This document shows positions 33,311-41,346 of a stretch of 64,000 nucleotides of DNA, piece after piece. The DNA lies in assembly GCF_049639735.1 (NCBI RefSeq), contig NZ_JBEVVA010000003.1, positions 620,001 through 684,000 on the forward strand, read 5' to 3'. Made by a program: the position numbers and the translations under genes. The notes beneath the pieces are model-generated. The model saw only the letters and a program-made list of their open reading frames with translations, was not told where the DNA came from and searched no databases. Every line of letters begins with the position of its first letter. The stretch's first letter is position 1. The stretch comes from Elusimicrobium simillimum (GTDB lineage Bacteria > Elusimicrobiota > Elusimicrobia > Elusimicrobiales > Elusimicrobiaceae).

Positions 33311-33392
33311 TGCGCAGAGAGGGACTCGAACCCTCAAGCCGTGAGGCATGCGCCCCTCAAACGCACGCGTATACCAGTTCCGCCACCTGCGC
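33311..33392 (-). tRNA. tRNA-Leu (GAG)
   Basis: An 82-base type II tRNA with a long variable arm (GCATGCCTCACGGC region). Acceptor GCGCAGG/TCTGCGC, anticodon stem TGCGT/GCGCA around loop TTGAGGG gives GAG. T arm AGGG-TTCGAGT-CCCT. Discriminator A, no encoded CCA. Confidence 0.95.
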
Positions 33393-33522
33393 GTAAATCT
33401 TGTATTATTGCCGGTTAGCATAACCGGTAATAGAGGGAGTTTGCGACAAATTTTCAAATGCTACCGTATAATTCTATCAAAAAAAGATTCATGTTGCAAT
33501 CTTACCGTCGTAATATAGGGAA

Positions 33523-34146
33523 TTAATACTGCCTTAAATATTTTTCTATGCCTTTATATACACGGTCCGCCACTATTTTGTAGCCCTCGGCGTTGGGGTG
33601 TATTTGGTCGGCTTTCAGCTTTGGGTCGTTTAAAATATTTTTAAGTATGGCGGGTACAAAAACGGCGCCCTTTTCTTTAGCCAGTTTTTTGTAAGCTTTG
33701 GAATACTTGTTCATAAACAGGTTGCCGCCGGTGTCTACAACTACGGCAATAGCGCCGTGCTGCTGTACAATGTCTACCATTTGGCCTACGGCGGAAATGG
33801 TTTCTTCAAAGCTTGTTTGCTTCATAAAGTCATTGCCGCCAAACTCAATGAGCACCATGTAAGGGTCGTGCTCAAACACGCTATTAATCCTGCGCAGGCC
33901 GTCTGTACTTTTGTCGCCGTTTACGCCAAGGTTAACTACTTTTAAATCTACCTTTTTTGCCAGCAAATCCGGAAAGCTAGCCCCCTTGCCAGCCCCGTAA
34001 CCATATGTAAGAGAGTCCCCCAAGCAAACTATACTTACGCCGTTGTTGTTCATGTTAACTATCTCCACGGCGCCCAGTTTGCCGTATAAAAAATATACTA
34101 CCCCTAAAGCGCACAGCGCTATAATAATGTTTTTGGTGTTTAACAT
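33523..34146 (-). CDS. SGNH/GDSL esterase, membrane-anchored
   Basis: A 207-residue protein with an N-terminal helix (IIIALCALGVVYFLYG) that serves as anchor or signal, then block I VCLGDSLTYGYGAG (nucleophile Ser about 44), block II GVNGDKS, block III EFGGNDF, and block V DQIHPNAEGY (catalytic Asp and His). This is the TesA/arylesterase-type order; the ester substrate in the periplasm is unknown. Confidence 0.9.
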   Translation of the reverse strand: MLNTKNIIIALCALGVVYFLYGKLGAVEIVNMNNNGVSIVCLGDSLTYGYGAGKGASFPDLLAKKVDLKVVNLGVNGDKSTDGLRRINSVFEHDPYMVLIEFGGNDFMKQTSFEETISAVGQMVDIVQQHGAIAVVVDTGGNLFMNKYSKAYKKLAKEKGAVFVPAILKNILNDPKLKADQIHPNAEGYKIVADRVYKGIEKYLRQY

Positions 34147-34223
34147 AAATAAACTTTATCATATATTGCTATATTAAGTTAAGGGGCAATAGTTTTGTAA
34201 AATAATAGTATATTATTTTATCC

Positions 34224-34373
34224 TCTCCCTTTTACGGGAGAGGGCAGGGTGAGGGTGCTATACACAAATATACTGCCTTTATAAAGTTGGAAATCCTATT
34301 AATAACAACTATAATACCCTCACCCGGACTCGCTACGCTCGTCTCGTCCTCTCCCGTAAAAGGGAGATGGGAA
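34224..34373. repeat. CCCTC-type palindromic repeat, copy 5
   Basis: CTCTCCCTTTTACGGGAGAGG near 34224-34244, then GGGTGAGGGT, a loop containing TATTAATAAC (34297-34306), and the inverted half ACCCTCACCCGGACTCGC ... CTCTCCCGTAAAAGGGAG. The inner GAGCGTAGCGAGTCCGGG (minus strand) matches the copy at 49686-49862. No gene lies in 34147-34412. Confidence 0.8.
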
Positions 34374-34412
34374 AACGGCACTGGCAATAATTGATGGCTA
34401 GGAGTATAATCT

Positions 34413-35195
34413 ATGATTTTAACCTTAGATGTTGGCAATACACAAATTTTTGGCGGCGTTTTTGACGGGGAAGAAGTAAAACTGCGCTTTAGAAAAACCT
34501 CTGCCGGGGTTTTAACCTCGGACGAGCTTGGCATATTTTTAAAACAAGTCCTGCGTGAAAACGGCGTAAAACCAGAGGATATTAAAGACATTGGCATATC
34601 TTCGGTCGTGCCTGACCTGCTTAGAACAATTGTTAACTGCTGCGGCAAATATTTTAATATAGACCCTTTTATAATATCCTCCCAGACCGAAAAAACTTTG
34701 ACCTACCAGGGCCGCCCGCTTGACGGCCTGGGGGCGGACCGTGTGGCCAACGCCGTGGGCGCAATGGCGTTACACCCCGGGGAAGACCTTATAATAATAG
34801 ATTTTGGCACCGCCAATACCTACTGCGCTATCTCGGCCAAAGGTGAGTATTTGGGCGGGGCTATACAAATAGGTATAGCCACTTCGCTCAACGCTTTAAC
34901 ACAAAATACCGCCCAGCTTTCTAAGGTGGAAATTTTAAACCCGGGCGCCGCCGGGGGCTTAACAACCGCCACACAGTTACAATCAGGCATGTACTATGGT
35001 AACCTTGGCGCGATAAAAGAGTTTGTTGCCAGGCTGCAGAATGAATGTTTTAAAGGCGCCAAAGTAAAAGTGCTTGGTACGGGCGGCATGGCCAGGATGT
35101 ATGAGGATGAAAAGATTTTTGACCAATACCTGCCGGACCTTGTAATTTACGGCATAAAAGTAGCGCTTGAACGCGCCAAAAAAGAGGCTAAATAA
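34413..35195 (+). CDS. coaX: Type III pantothenate kinase
   Basis: A 260-residue ASKHA-fold kinase that phosphorylates pantothenate, the first step to CoA, and needs a monovalent cation. MILTLDVGNTQIFGGVF (phosphate loop with Asp6), SSVVPDL, GRPLDGLGADRVANAVGA (pantothenate-binding GxDR), IIDFGTANTYCAI, and GGAIQIGI are diagnostic. A GGAG site lies 8 bases upstream. Overlaps rmuC by TAATG. Confidence 0.96.
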   Translation: MILTLDVGNTQIFGGVFDGEEVKLRFRKTSAGVLTSDELGIFLKQVLRENGVKPEDIKDIGISSVVPDLLRTIVNCCGKYFNIDPFIISSQTEKTLTYQGRPLDGLGADRVANAVGAMALHPGEDLIIIDFGTANTYCAISAKGEYLGGAIQIGIATSLNALTQNTAQLSKVEILNPGAAGGLTTATQLQSGMYYGNLGAIKEFVARLQNECFKGAKVKVLGTGGMARMYEDEKIFDQYLPDLVIYGIKVALERAKKEAK

Positions 35196-36382
35196 TGACA
35201 ACAATATTTTGGGTAATATTAGTAGTAGCTGTGGCCGCCGTATGCGGCGCGCTTGGCTACGTACTGGCGGACCGTAAAGGCGCGGCTAAAGTAGCGGTGC
35301 TGGAAACTAAACTGGAAGAGCAAACCAAAAACGAAGAGCGTGTGCTTACCACATTCAAAGCCATGTCTGCCGAGGCGTTAAATACCAACAATAAATCATT
35401 TTTAGAACTGGCCAAAGCCACACTTGAGAAGTACCAGGAGGGCGCCAAAGGCGACCTGGAAAAACGCCAACAGGCTATTAACAATATGGTAGAACCCGTT
35501 AAAGAAACTCTTGGCAAATTTGAAGTAAAGCTTGGCGAAATTGAAAAAGAAAGAAAAGGCGCCTACGAGGGCCTGCGTGAGCAAGTGCACATGCTTATGG
35601 GCACTACACAAACATTGTCTAACGCGTTAACATCATCTTCCGCCCGCGGCCGCTGGGGGGAAATACAGCTTAAAAAAATTGTAGAGCTTGCCGGCATGGT
35701 TAACTACGCCGATTTTACGGTGCAGGAATCCGTTAACACTGCCGACGGCCGCCTGCGCCCTGACCTTATTGTAAAGCTGCCCGGCGGCAGCAATATTGTG
35801 GTGGACAGTAAAGCCCCCGTCAGCAAATATATAGAAGCGGTGGAAATTAAAGACCCCGCGCTGCGTCAGGCAAAATTTAAAGAATTCGCCGGGCAGATAA
35901 AAGAACATATTAAAAGTTTAAGCAGCAAAAGCTATTGGGAGCAGTTTTCGCCCACGCCTGATTTTGTGGTATTGTTTATACCGGGCGAATCCTACTTTGC
36001 CGCCGCGCTTGAGGCTGAGCCGGCTTTGATAGAGCAGGCCGTGCGTGAGAAGGTTATTGTAGCCACGCCTACCACTTTAATAAGCTTGCTTAAGGCTGTA
36101 GCGTACGGCTGGCGCAATGTGGCTGTGGAAGAAAACGCCAAAGCCATTACCGCGCTTGGCAAAGAACTTTACGAACGCTTGGCTGTTATGACGGACCATT
36201 TTTATAAGGTTGGCGGCAGTTTAGAAACGGCGGTAAAAAACTATAACAACACTTTAAGCTCTTTTGAGTCGCGCGTACTGGTAAGCGCGCGCAGGTTTAA
36301 CGAGTTAAAAGTATCTGACAAAGAAATAGCGCCGTCGCTGGAAAAATCCGTCAGCAGCATACCCAAAATTACGGAAGAATAA
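35195..36382 (+). CDS. rmuC: RmuC-family DNA recombination protein
   Basis: A 395-residue protein: one N-terminal membrane helix (FWVILVVAVAAVCGALGYVL), a coiled coil (~30-130), and the RmuC nuclease-like core with ARGRWGEIQLKKIVELAGM, RLRPDLIVKLPGG, IVVDSKAPVSKYIEA (PD..D-K-type residues), FIPGESYFAAALE and VIVATPTTLISLLKAVAYGWR. RmuC limits recombination at inverted repeats in E. coli, which is notable given the palindromes in this genome, though the link is speculative. Coupled to coaX by TAATG. Confidence 0.95.
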   Translation: MTTIFWVILVVAVAAVCGALGYVLADRKGAAKVAVLETKLEEQTKNEERVLTTFKAMSAEALNTNNKSFLELAKATLEKYQEGAKGDLEKRQQAINNMVEPVKETLGKFEVKLGEIEKERKGAYEGLREQVHMLMGTTQTLSNALTSSSARGRWGEIQLKKIVELAGMVNYADFTVQESVNTADGRLRPDLIVKLPGGSNIVVDSKAPVSKYIEAVEIKDPALRQAKFKEFAGQIKEHIKSLSSKSYWEQFSPTPDFVVLFIPGESYFAAALEAEPALIEQAVREKVIVATPTTLISLLKAVAYGWRNVAVEENAKAITALGKELYERLAVMTDHFYKVGGSLETAVKNYNNTLSSFESRVLVSARRFNELKVSDKEIAPSLEKSVSSIPKITEE

Positions 36383-36413
36383 ACAATTAAGTTGTAAGCT
36401 ATTAATAAGTTTT

Positions 36414-36514
36414 GTAGGGGCGGAGCTAGTCTCCGCCCCTTGTTGTTTTTTGGCTTGGGACACTCACGCTCGTATCTCGCTTGGGAACGGGCGGAGACTA
36501 GCTCCGCCCCAACA
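36414..36514. repeat. GGGGCGGAG palindrome, copy 2 (full inverted pair)
   Basis: TAGGGGCGGAGCTAGTCTCC starts the left arm and GGGCGGAGACTAGCTCCGCC lies in the right arm, around a loop with GGGACACTCACGCTCG. TATTAATAAG (36400-36409) borders it. Together with the next repeat it fills the gene-free stretch 36383-36757. Confidence 0.85.
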
Positions 36515-36599
36515 AAGGTTAATAACAGTTCTCTTTTAAAACAAGTTTCCGCTCCAGGGCTTTTGAAGATTTGCATATAGTTTCCCCAAATGTATTAAT

Positions 36600-36660
36600 T
36601 TCTCCCTTTTGTAAAGGGAGTACGGCGCAGCCGGGAGGGATTTAATGAGAGAGGTACGAA
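36600..36660. repeat. CTCCCTTTTGTAAAGGGAG half element
   Basis: CTCCCTTTTGTAAAGGGAG at 36602-36620, TACGGCGCAGCC, GGGAGGGATTTAA, then GAGGTACGAACGCATT. This is one half of the element at 30051-30187, where the matching right half reads GAGGTACGAATGCAT on the minus strand. Confidence 0.75.
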
Positions 36661-36759
36661 CGCATTAATTAAGTGTTGTTATGATATTAGATATTCAACT
36701 TAAACTTTACAGTAGTATGAATTTATTCATCACTCTCACTCCTAAGAGGTAGATTGACA

Positions 36760-36792
36760 ATAAAAAGCCCCGCCGTTTGGCGGGGCTTTTTG
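36760..36792 (-). terminator. Terminator of greA
   Basis: AAAAAGCCCCGCC/GGCGGGGCTTTTT with a GTTT loop; T tract on the minus strand. Confidence 0.92.
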
Positions 36793-36800
36793 CTTAAAAC

Positions 36801-37271
36801 TTATTTATACTCAAGTTTAACAAGTTTGTACTTTTTTACGCCTTTGGGCAGCGTGGCGTCAAACTCCTCACCCTCTTTTTTGCCAAGTACCGCGGCCGCC
36901 AGCGGTGACTGTACCGAAAGCAAACCCTTTTCCGGGTTAGACTCTAAAGAACCTACCAGCGTATAGGTAAAATCAAAATTTGCCGCTACGTCACGCAATG
37001 TGACGGTGGCGCCTATGCGGGCCTCGGTTTTGTCTACCTGCAGGTCGTCCGTTATTTCGGCGTGGCGCAGTTTAATTTCCAAATCTTGTATTTTAATAAG
37101 AGTTTCTTCTTGTCTGGATTTGGCGGCGGCGTACTCAGCGTTTTCTTTTAAATCCCCCTGCTGGGCGGCTTCGCCTATTTCCTGTGACAATTTGGCCTTA
37201 ATTTCTTTTAAGGCGGCCAGGTCGTCTCTTAATTTTTCGTAATTTTTGCGGCTTAAATAATACTTCTCCAT
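36801..37271 (-). CDS. greA: Transcription elongation factor GreA
   Basis: A 156-residue protein that rescues backtracked RNA polymerase. The N-terminal coiled-coil has the acidic tip GDLKENAEYAAAK (Asp/Glu that hold the catalytic Mg), and the C-terminal FKBP-like domain contains VGSLESNPEKGLLSVQSPLAAAVLGKKEGEEF split around SVQSPLAAAVLGKK. Full family length. GGAGATG-type site upstream. Confidence 0.96.
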   Translation of the reverse strand: MEKYYLSRKNYEKLRDDLAALKEIKAKLSQEIGEAAQQGDLKENAEYAAAKSRQEETLIKIQDLEIKLRHAEITDDLQVDKTEARIGATVTLRDVAANFDFTYTLVGSLESNPEKGLLSVQSPLAAAVLGKKEGEEFDATLPKGVKKYKLVKLEYK

Positions 37272-37319
37272 AACATCTCCTTCTGTACTGCTCTATATTT
37301 AAGACAGTATAGCAAATAT

Positions 37320-38687
37320 TTAATTTTTCCCTAATTTTGGCAGCAGGTCTGCAATGCCTTCCGTCTGGGCTACGCTTACTCCGGCGGTTTTGGCCTCGTC
37401 TTTAGTAAGTGAGGACGTTATAACACGCTTAAAACCAAGTCTGGCGGCCTCGGCAATGCGCCTGTCCAGCAGCGGCACTTTAGCCAGCGGGCCCAGTATG
37501 CCAACCTCCGCCACAAAAACGTCTGTGTTGGACAGCGGTATATCTTTGGCCGAGCTTATTACAGCGGCGCACAACGCTAAATCTAAGGCAGGGTCTTTTA
37601 TTTTCACGCCGCCGGCTAAACTTATGTAAACGTCTTTACTGTCCAGGCTTACGCCGGCGTTTTTTTCTATAGAGGCTAGCAGCACCTGGCATCTGTTAAA
37701 GTCCAACCCCGTAGCCACACGGCGGGGGAAGGGGTACCTGGTGGGCGTTACCAGCGCCTGCACTTCCACTAAAATCGGGCGCGTGCCTTCTAATGCTATA
37801 GAGTAAGCGCGGCCTATAAGCGGTTTACTGCGGGAACTTTCGGTAAAAAACGTACTGGCGTCTTCTACAGGCAACAGGCCCTTTTGCGTCATTTCAAACA
37901 AGCCTATTTCATGGGTAGAGCCAAACCTGTTTTTATGCGGGCGCAGCAGGCGTAAAATATTATCTTTTTCCGTGTCAAAATAAAGCACGGTGTCTACCAT
38001 ATGTTCCAGCACTTTTGGCCCCGCCAGTTCGCCGTCTTTTGTTACGTGGCCGAGTATAAAAAGGATGGTGCCCTTGGGTTTACACAGGCGCAGCAACTCA
38101 GCCGCACACTCGCGCACCTGGCCTATTGTGCCCGGTGACGATGAAAACGCCGGGTGGTAAACCGTTTGTATAGAGTCTATAATAAGCACTTCGGGCTCCA
38201 CTTCTTTAAGCGCGGCAATAATATTTTCTATATTTGTTTCCGATAGTAAGAAGATATTTGTGCCGTCCAGGCCAAGCCTGTGCGCGCGGGAAGATATTTG
38301 GTTTAGGCTCTCTTCGCCCGATATATATAAAACTTTTTTACCCTTAGATATTGACGCCGCCGTTTGCAGCATTAAAGTTGATTTACCTATGCCCGGCGCG
38401 CCCGCCAGCAGTATAAGCTGGCCTTTTACCAGGCCGCCGCCAAGCAGCCTGTCCAGCTCAGCTATGCCTGAGAGTTCGCGCTCTTCTTTTAAATTTTGTG
38501 TGTCGGCCAGTTTTATAATTTCTGAGGAAAACTCCGTAAACGCGCGGGATTTTGACTTGGTTTTAGTCTCCTCCTGCACCACTTCTTCCACTAGAGAGTT
38601 CCACTCGGAACAATCCGGGCACTGCCCCATCCATTTAGGGGCTTTAAAGCCGCAGTTCTGGCACATGAAAACTGTTTTTAATTTCAT
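37320..38687 (-). CDS. radA: DNA repair protein RadA (Sms)
   Basis: A 455-residue branch-migration helicase related to RecA. The C4 zinc finger is CQNCGFKAPKWMGQCPDC (9-26), Walker A GAPGIGKST (about 92-100), Walker B LIIDSIQTV, the RadA motif HKNRFGSTHEIG (about 250), and the Lon-protease-like C-terminal domain (~280-455: VKIKDPALDLALCAAVISS). The zinc finger and KNRFG separate it from RecA. Confidence 0.97.
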   Translation of the reverse strand: MKLKTVFMCQNCGFKAPKWMGQCPDCSEWNSLVEEVVQEETKTKSKSRAFTEFSSEIIKLADTQNLKEERELSGIAELDRLLGGGLVKGQLILLAGAPGIGKSTLMLQTAASISKGKKVLYISGEESLNQISSRAHRLGLDGTNIFLLSETNIENIIAALKEVEPEVLIIDSIQTVYHPAFSSSPGTIGQVRECAAELLRLCKPKGTILFILGHVTKDGELAGPKVLEHMVDTVLYFDTEKDNILRLLRPHKNRFGSTHEIGLFEMTQKGLLPVEDASTFFTESSRSKPLIGRAYSIALEGTRPILVEVQALVTPTRYPFPRRVATGLDFNRCQVLLASIEKNAGVSLDSKDVYISLAGGVKIKDPALDLALCAAVISSAKDIPLSNTDVFVAEVGILGPLAKVPLLDRRIAEAARLGFKRVITSSLTKDEAKTAGVSVAQTEGIADLLPKLGKN

Positions 38688-38742
38688 AACTATATGACAC
38701 CTTTACCGCCCGCATTACCGGGCGGTTATTAAATTTAAATTA

Positions 38743-39555
38743 TTACTTTTCTATGGTAACTTTGGTCTGTCTGGAATCTTTAGCCACGGCGGTTATTTTG
38801 TATCTGTCTCTTGTGGCGCCCATTTTAAAACCTTTGCGGCGCAGGCTGCGCTGCATGTCGCGGTTAAACTGCACCGGGTCGCCGCTGATTAAGCCAAGGC
38901 GCACTATGTCTGAAGTATAGCCGCCATACTGCTTTTTGTGCACTTCTTGCAAGTACGCCAGTTTTGCTATTTGCCCCTCGGCCACGCGTACCTGTTGTTT
39001 GCTGTAGGGCGACGGCATTTTTACAGCGGCAAAAATAGAAAGTGAAAGTATGGCGCCTAAAAGTATTGCGGAAAGGAACATTATTACAATGGACTCGCCT
39101 TCCGTCTTTTCACGCGTGCTTATAACCATGCTACCGGCCATAAAATCATGCAAAGCGCGTTTGCGTTTGGTAACCGCCGCCAGCGCGAACCCCGCGAACC
39201 AGAAGAAAAACCCGGCATAATATCCTACAGCGCGTATAATGCCTTTTACAATATTTATATTGCCTTCTTTAGCGCTTACTACTTTAATGCCCATAAGCCA
39301 TTTGCCAAGCGTTACTCTGCCGCCGGAGTTAAAAATTGCGGCGTAAAAAAAGAACAGCGCCAACGGCCCCAAAAATAGCAGTGATAATGTTGCGGATGTA
39401 AAAGCGTAAGAAGTAAAATTTGTAAGGAACAAAAACGTAAGCAGCGGCACAATATAAAAAGGAAAAATGTCTAAGACAAACGCCACTATACGCTCTGAGA
39501 TAGGCGCTATGGTAACTTCTTGCTGGGCTGCGGCGGGCTGGGTTAGTTCTTGCAT
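38743..39555 (-). CDS. RDD-family membrane protein with a pilin-like periplasmic tail
   Basis: A 270-residue protein. Residues ~18-150 form an RDD domain: SERIVAFVLDIFPFYIV with the R and D of the name, GRVTLGKWLMGIKVV, and KRKRALHDFMAGSMVI. Another helix (~157-175) leads to ~95 periplasmic residues, AEGQIAKLAYLQEVHKKQYGGYTSDIVRLGL ... YKITAVAKDSRQTKVTI, whose pattern (helix, Y.GxYTxDxxxLG, then a strand with Y.I.A) resembles the globular part of pilins. No ligand is known. A hairpin ACCGCCC/GGGCGGT at 38704-38725 follows the stop but lacks a T tract. Confidence 0.75.
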   Translation of the reverse strand: MQELTQPAAAQQEVTIAPISERIVAFVLDIFPFYIVPLLTFLFLTNFTSYAFTSATLSLLFLGPLALFFFYAAIFNSGGRVTLGKWLMGIKVVSAKEGNINIVKGIIRAVGYYAGFFFWFAGFALAAVTKRKRALHDFMAGSMVISTREKTEGESIVIMFLSAILLGAILSLSIFAAVKMPSPYSKQQVRVAEGQIAKLAYLQEVHKKQYGGYTSDIVRLGLISGDPVQFNRDMQRSLRRKGFKMGATRDRYKITAVAKDSRQTKVTIEK

Positions 39556-39635
39556 AAAAACTCCTGTATAAAATTATTTATAACAAAAAATAAATAAAAC
39601 CACAATGGTTTCCTCTTAATTTCATATAATACTAT

Positions 39636-39801
39636 TATAGTCAGTTAACTTAATCTTATCATATTTCTCAAATTGTGCTTTTTGAAAAATTTTAATTTTT
39701 TTGTTCCTTACATAACTTTGGCTATGCGCGTCACAAAGAAAATTAAAATTTTTCAAAAATCAAAACTGATAAACATAATAATATTAAGTTAACTGACTAT
39801 A
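39636..39801. repeat. 165-bp palindromic MITE-like element
   Basis: Perfect 19-base terminal inverted repeats TATAGTCAGTTAACTTAAT (39636-39654) and its complement (39783-39801). The arms stay complementary inward (TTTTTGAAAAATTTTAATTT at 39679-39698 versus 39740-39759), so nearly the whole element folds as one hairpin. The apex reads GTTCCTTACATAACTTTGGC and shares TTCCTTACA with element A. It carries no gene and sits between two divergent genes, where it may also insulate their promoters. Confidence 0.85.
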
Positions 39802-39843
39802 TAGCAGGGCTTATGACGCATAAATCACCCTGTTAAGGATAGT

Positions 39844-41226
39844 ATGACAATTAACGCAATCTCTTCAGTACAAGACGGTCTTGAAAAAGAACGTAATCCT
39901 TTCAAAGGTAAAAGCTTACAAGCGGTACTTTTTAAATTCTCTGCCCCGGCGGTTATAGGCATTTTGGTTAATGCCATGTATAACGTGGCTGACAGGGCGT
40001 TTATCGGGCACGCTTTGGGGCCGGACGGCATAGCGGGTATTACGGTGGGGTTCCCATTGACAATATTTGTTATGGCGTGCTCCATAATGTTTGGTGTGGG
40101 CGGCAGTGTTTTGTTTTCCATAAACCTGGGCAAAAAAGATTATAAAAAGGCCGAGCGTGTTATGGGTAACACCGTTATCGCGCTTATAGTTGTAATAAGC
40201 GCGCTGTCAATATTTTGGATTTTCACTATGGACTTTTTTCTCACTCTGCTTGGCGCGAGTGAGACGGTGCTGCCCTACGCCAGAGACTATATGAAAATAC
40301 TGCTTATAGGCGCGCCGGTGCAGGCTATCGGCATGGGTATGAACAATTATTTACGCGCGACCGGCAACCCCAAAATGGCCATGGTTACCATGATTATAGG
40401 CGCCATAATTAACTGCATACTCGGGCCTTTATTTATATTTGTTTTTAAATGGGGTATGGAAGGCGCGGCGCTTGGCGTTATAATTTCGCAATTAGTTTCC
40501 GCGGTTTGGGTAATGGCGCATTTTGTCGGTAAAAAAGCGCAGTACCGTTTGCGCCTTAAATGCATGAAGCCGGACTTTAAAATTATTAAATCAATAATGT
40601 CCATAGGTTCGTCACAGTTTATTATGAACTCGGCCTCGTGCGTGTTAAACATCGTGCTTAACCTGACGCTGGTTGGTTACGGCGGTGATTTGGCAATATC
40701 GGCCATGGGTATAGTGACTAGTGTAAACACTCTTTTAATAATGCCTGTTATAGGCATAGCGCAAGGCGTGCAGCCTATTATAGGCTACTATTACGGCGCC
40801 AAATACTACGCGCGTATGCTGCAGTTTTTAAAAAAGGCAATAGTATGGTCCACCGCTATTACAACGGCGTCTTTTATTTTGATAATGTTGTTTTCCACCT
40901 ATATTGTAAGAATATTTAATAATGACAACCAAGTGCTTTTGGACCTGTCGTCCTATGCTTTGCGCGTATTTAATATAGGCGTGCCTTTGGTGGGCTTTCA
41001 GGTTATAGCCAGTACGTTTTTTCAGGCTACGGCTAAACCGGTTAAAGCTATTATCTTAACTTTAGCCAGGCAAATATTAATACTGCTTCCTCTAATAATT
41101 GTGCTGCCTGCTTTTATGGGGCTTAACGGTATTTTTATAGCTTCGCCGGTGTCTGATATTACGGTATTTACTTTAGCCTTTTACTTTCTAAGGCGGGAAG
41201 TTAAAAAGTATATAAGAACAGTTTAA
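39844..41226 (+). CDS. MATE-family efflux transporter
   Basis: A 460-residue inner-membrane cation antiporter with 12 predicted helices in two bundles. The N-terminal NPFKGKSLQAVLFKFSAPAVIGILVNAMYNVADRAFIG (split: FSAPAVIG, MYNVADRAFIGHALGP) and the second-half IMPVIGIAQGVQPIIGYYYGAKYY repeat are family hallmarks; ATGNPKMAM and MEGAALGVIISQ are conserved too. It resembles the DinF/MepA side. Substrate (drug or organic cation) unknown. Confidence 0.93.
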   Translation: MTINAISSVQDGLEKERNPFKGKSLQAVLFKFSAPAVIGILVNAMYNVADRAFIGHALGPDGIAGITVGFPLTIFVMACSIMFGVGGSVLFSINLGKKDYKKAERVMGNTVIALIVVISALSIFWIFTMDFFLTLLGASETVLPYARDYMKILLIGAPVQAIGMGMNNYLRATGNPKMAMVTMIIGAIINCILGPLFIFVFKWGMEGAALGVIISQLVSAVWVMAHFVGKKAQYRLRLKCMKPDFKIIKSIMSIGSSQFIMNSASCVLNIVLNLTLVGYGGDLAISAMGIVTSVNTLLIMPVIGIAQGVQPIIGYYYGAKYYARMLQFLKKAIVWSTAITTASFILIMLFSTYIVRIFNNDNQVLLDLSSYALRVFNIGVPLVGFQVIASTFFQATAKPVKAIILTLARQILILLPLIIVLPAFMGLNGIFIASPVSDITVFTLAFYFLRREVKKYIRTV

Positions 41227-41257
41227 AAAAAAGAGGACATTATGTCCTCTTTTTTTG
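41225..41257 (+). terminator. Terminator of the MATE gene
   Basis: AAAAAAGAGGACA/TGTCCTCTTTTTT with a TTA loop. Confidence 0.93.
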
Positions 41258-41310
41258 CGCTTATCAAAAGCTTGTGAAATTCACTTATACTACAGCACTT
41301 ATGACAATAT

Positions 41311-41342
41311 AAAAAACCCCTCAAGTTTAGCGAGGGGGTTTT
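41311..41342 (-). terminator. Terminator of sulP
   Basis: AAAACCCCCTCG/CGAGGGGTTTTTT on the minus strand with an 8-base loop (one unpaired position). Confidence 0.85.
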
Positions 41343-41346
41343 AAAT

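Noticed and set aside
34405..34410. TATAAT directly before coaX as its -10 box
   Set aside because: It ends only 2 bases before the ATG, too close for a start codon to be included in the transcript. GGAG at 34401-34404 is a proper ribosome site, so the match is coincidental.
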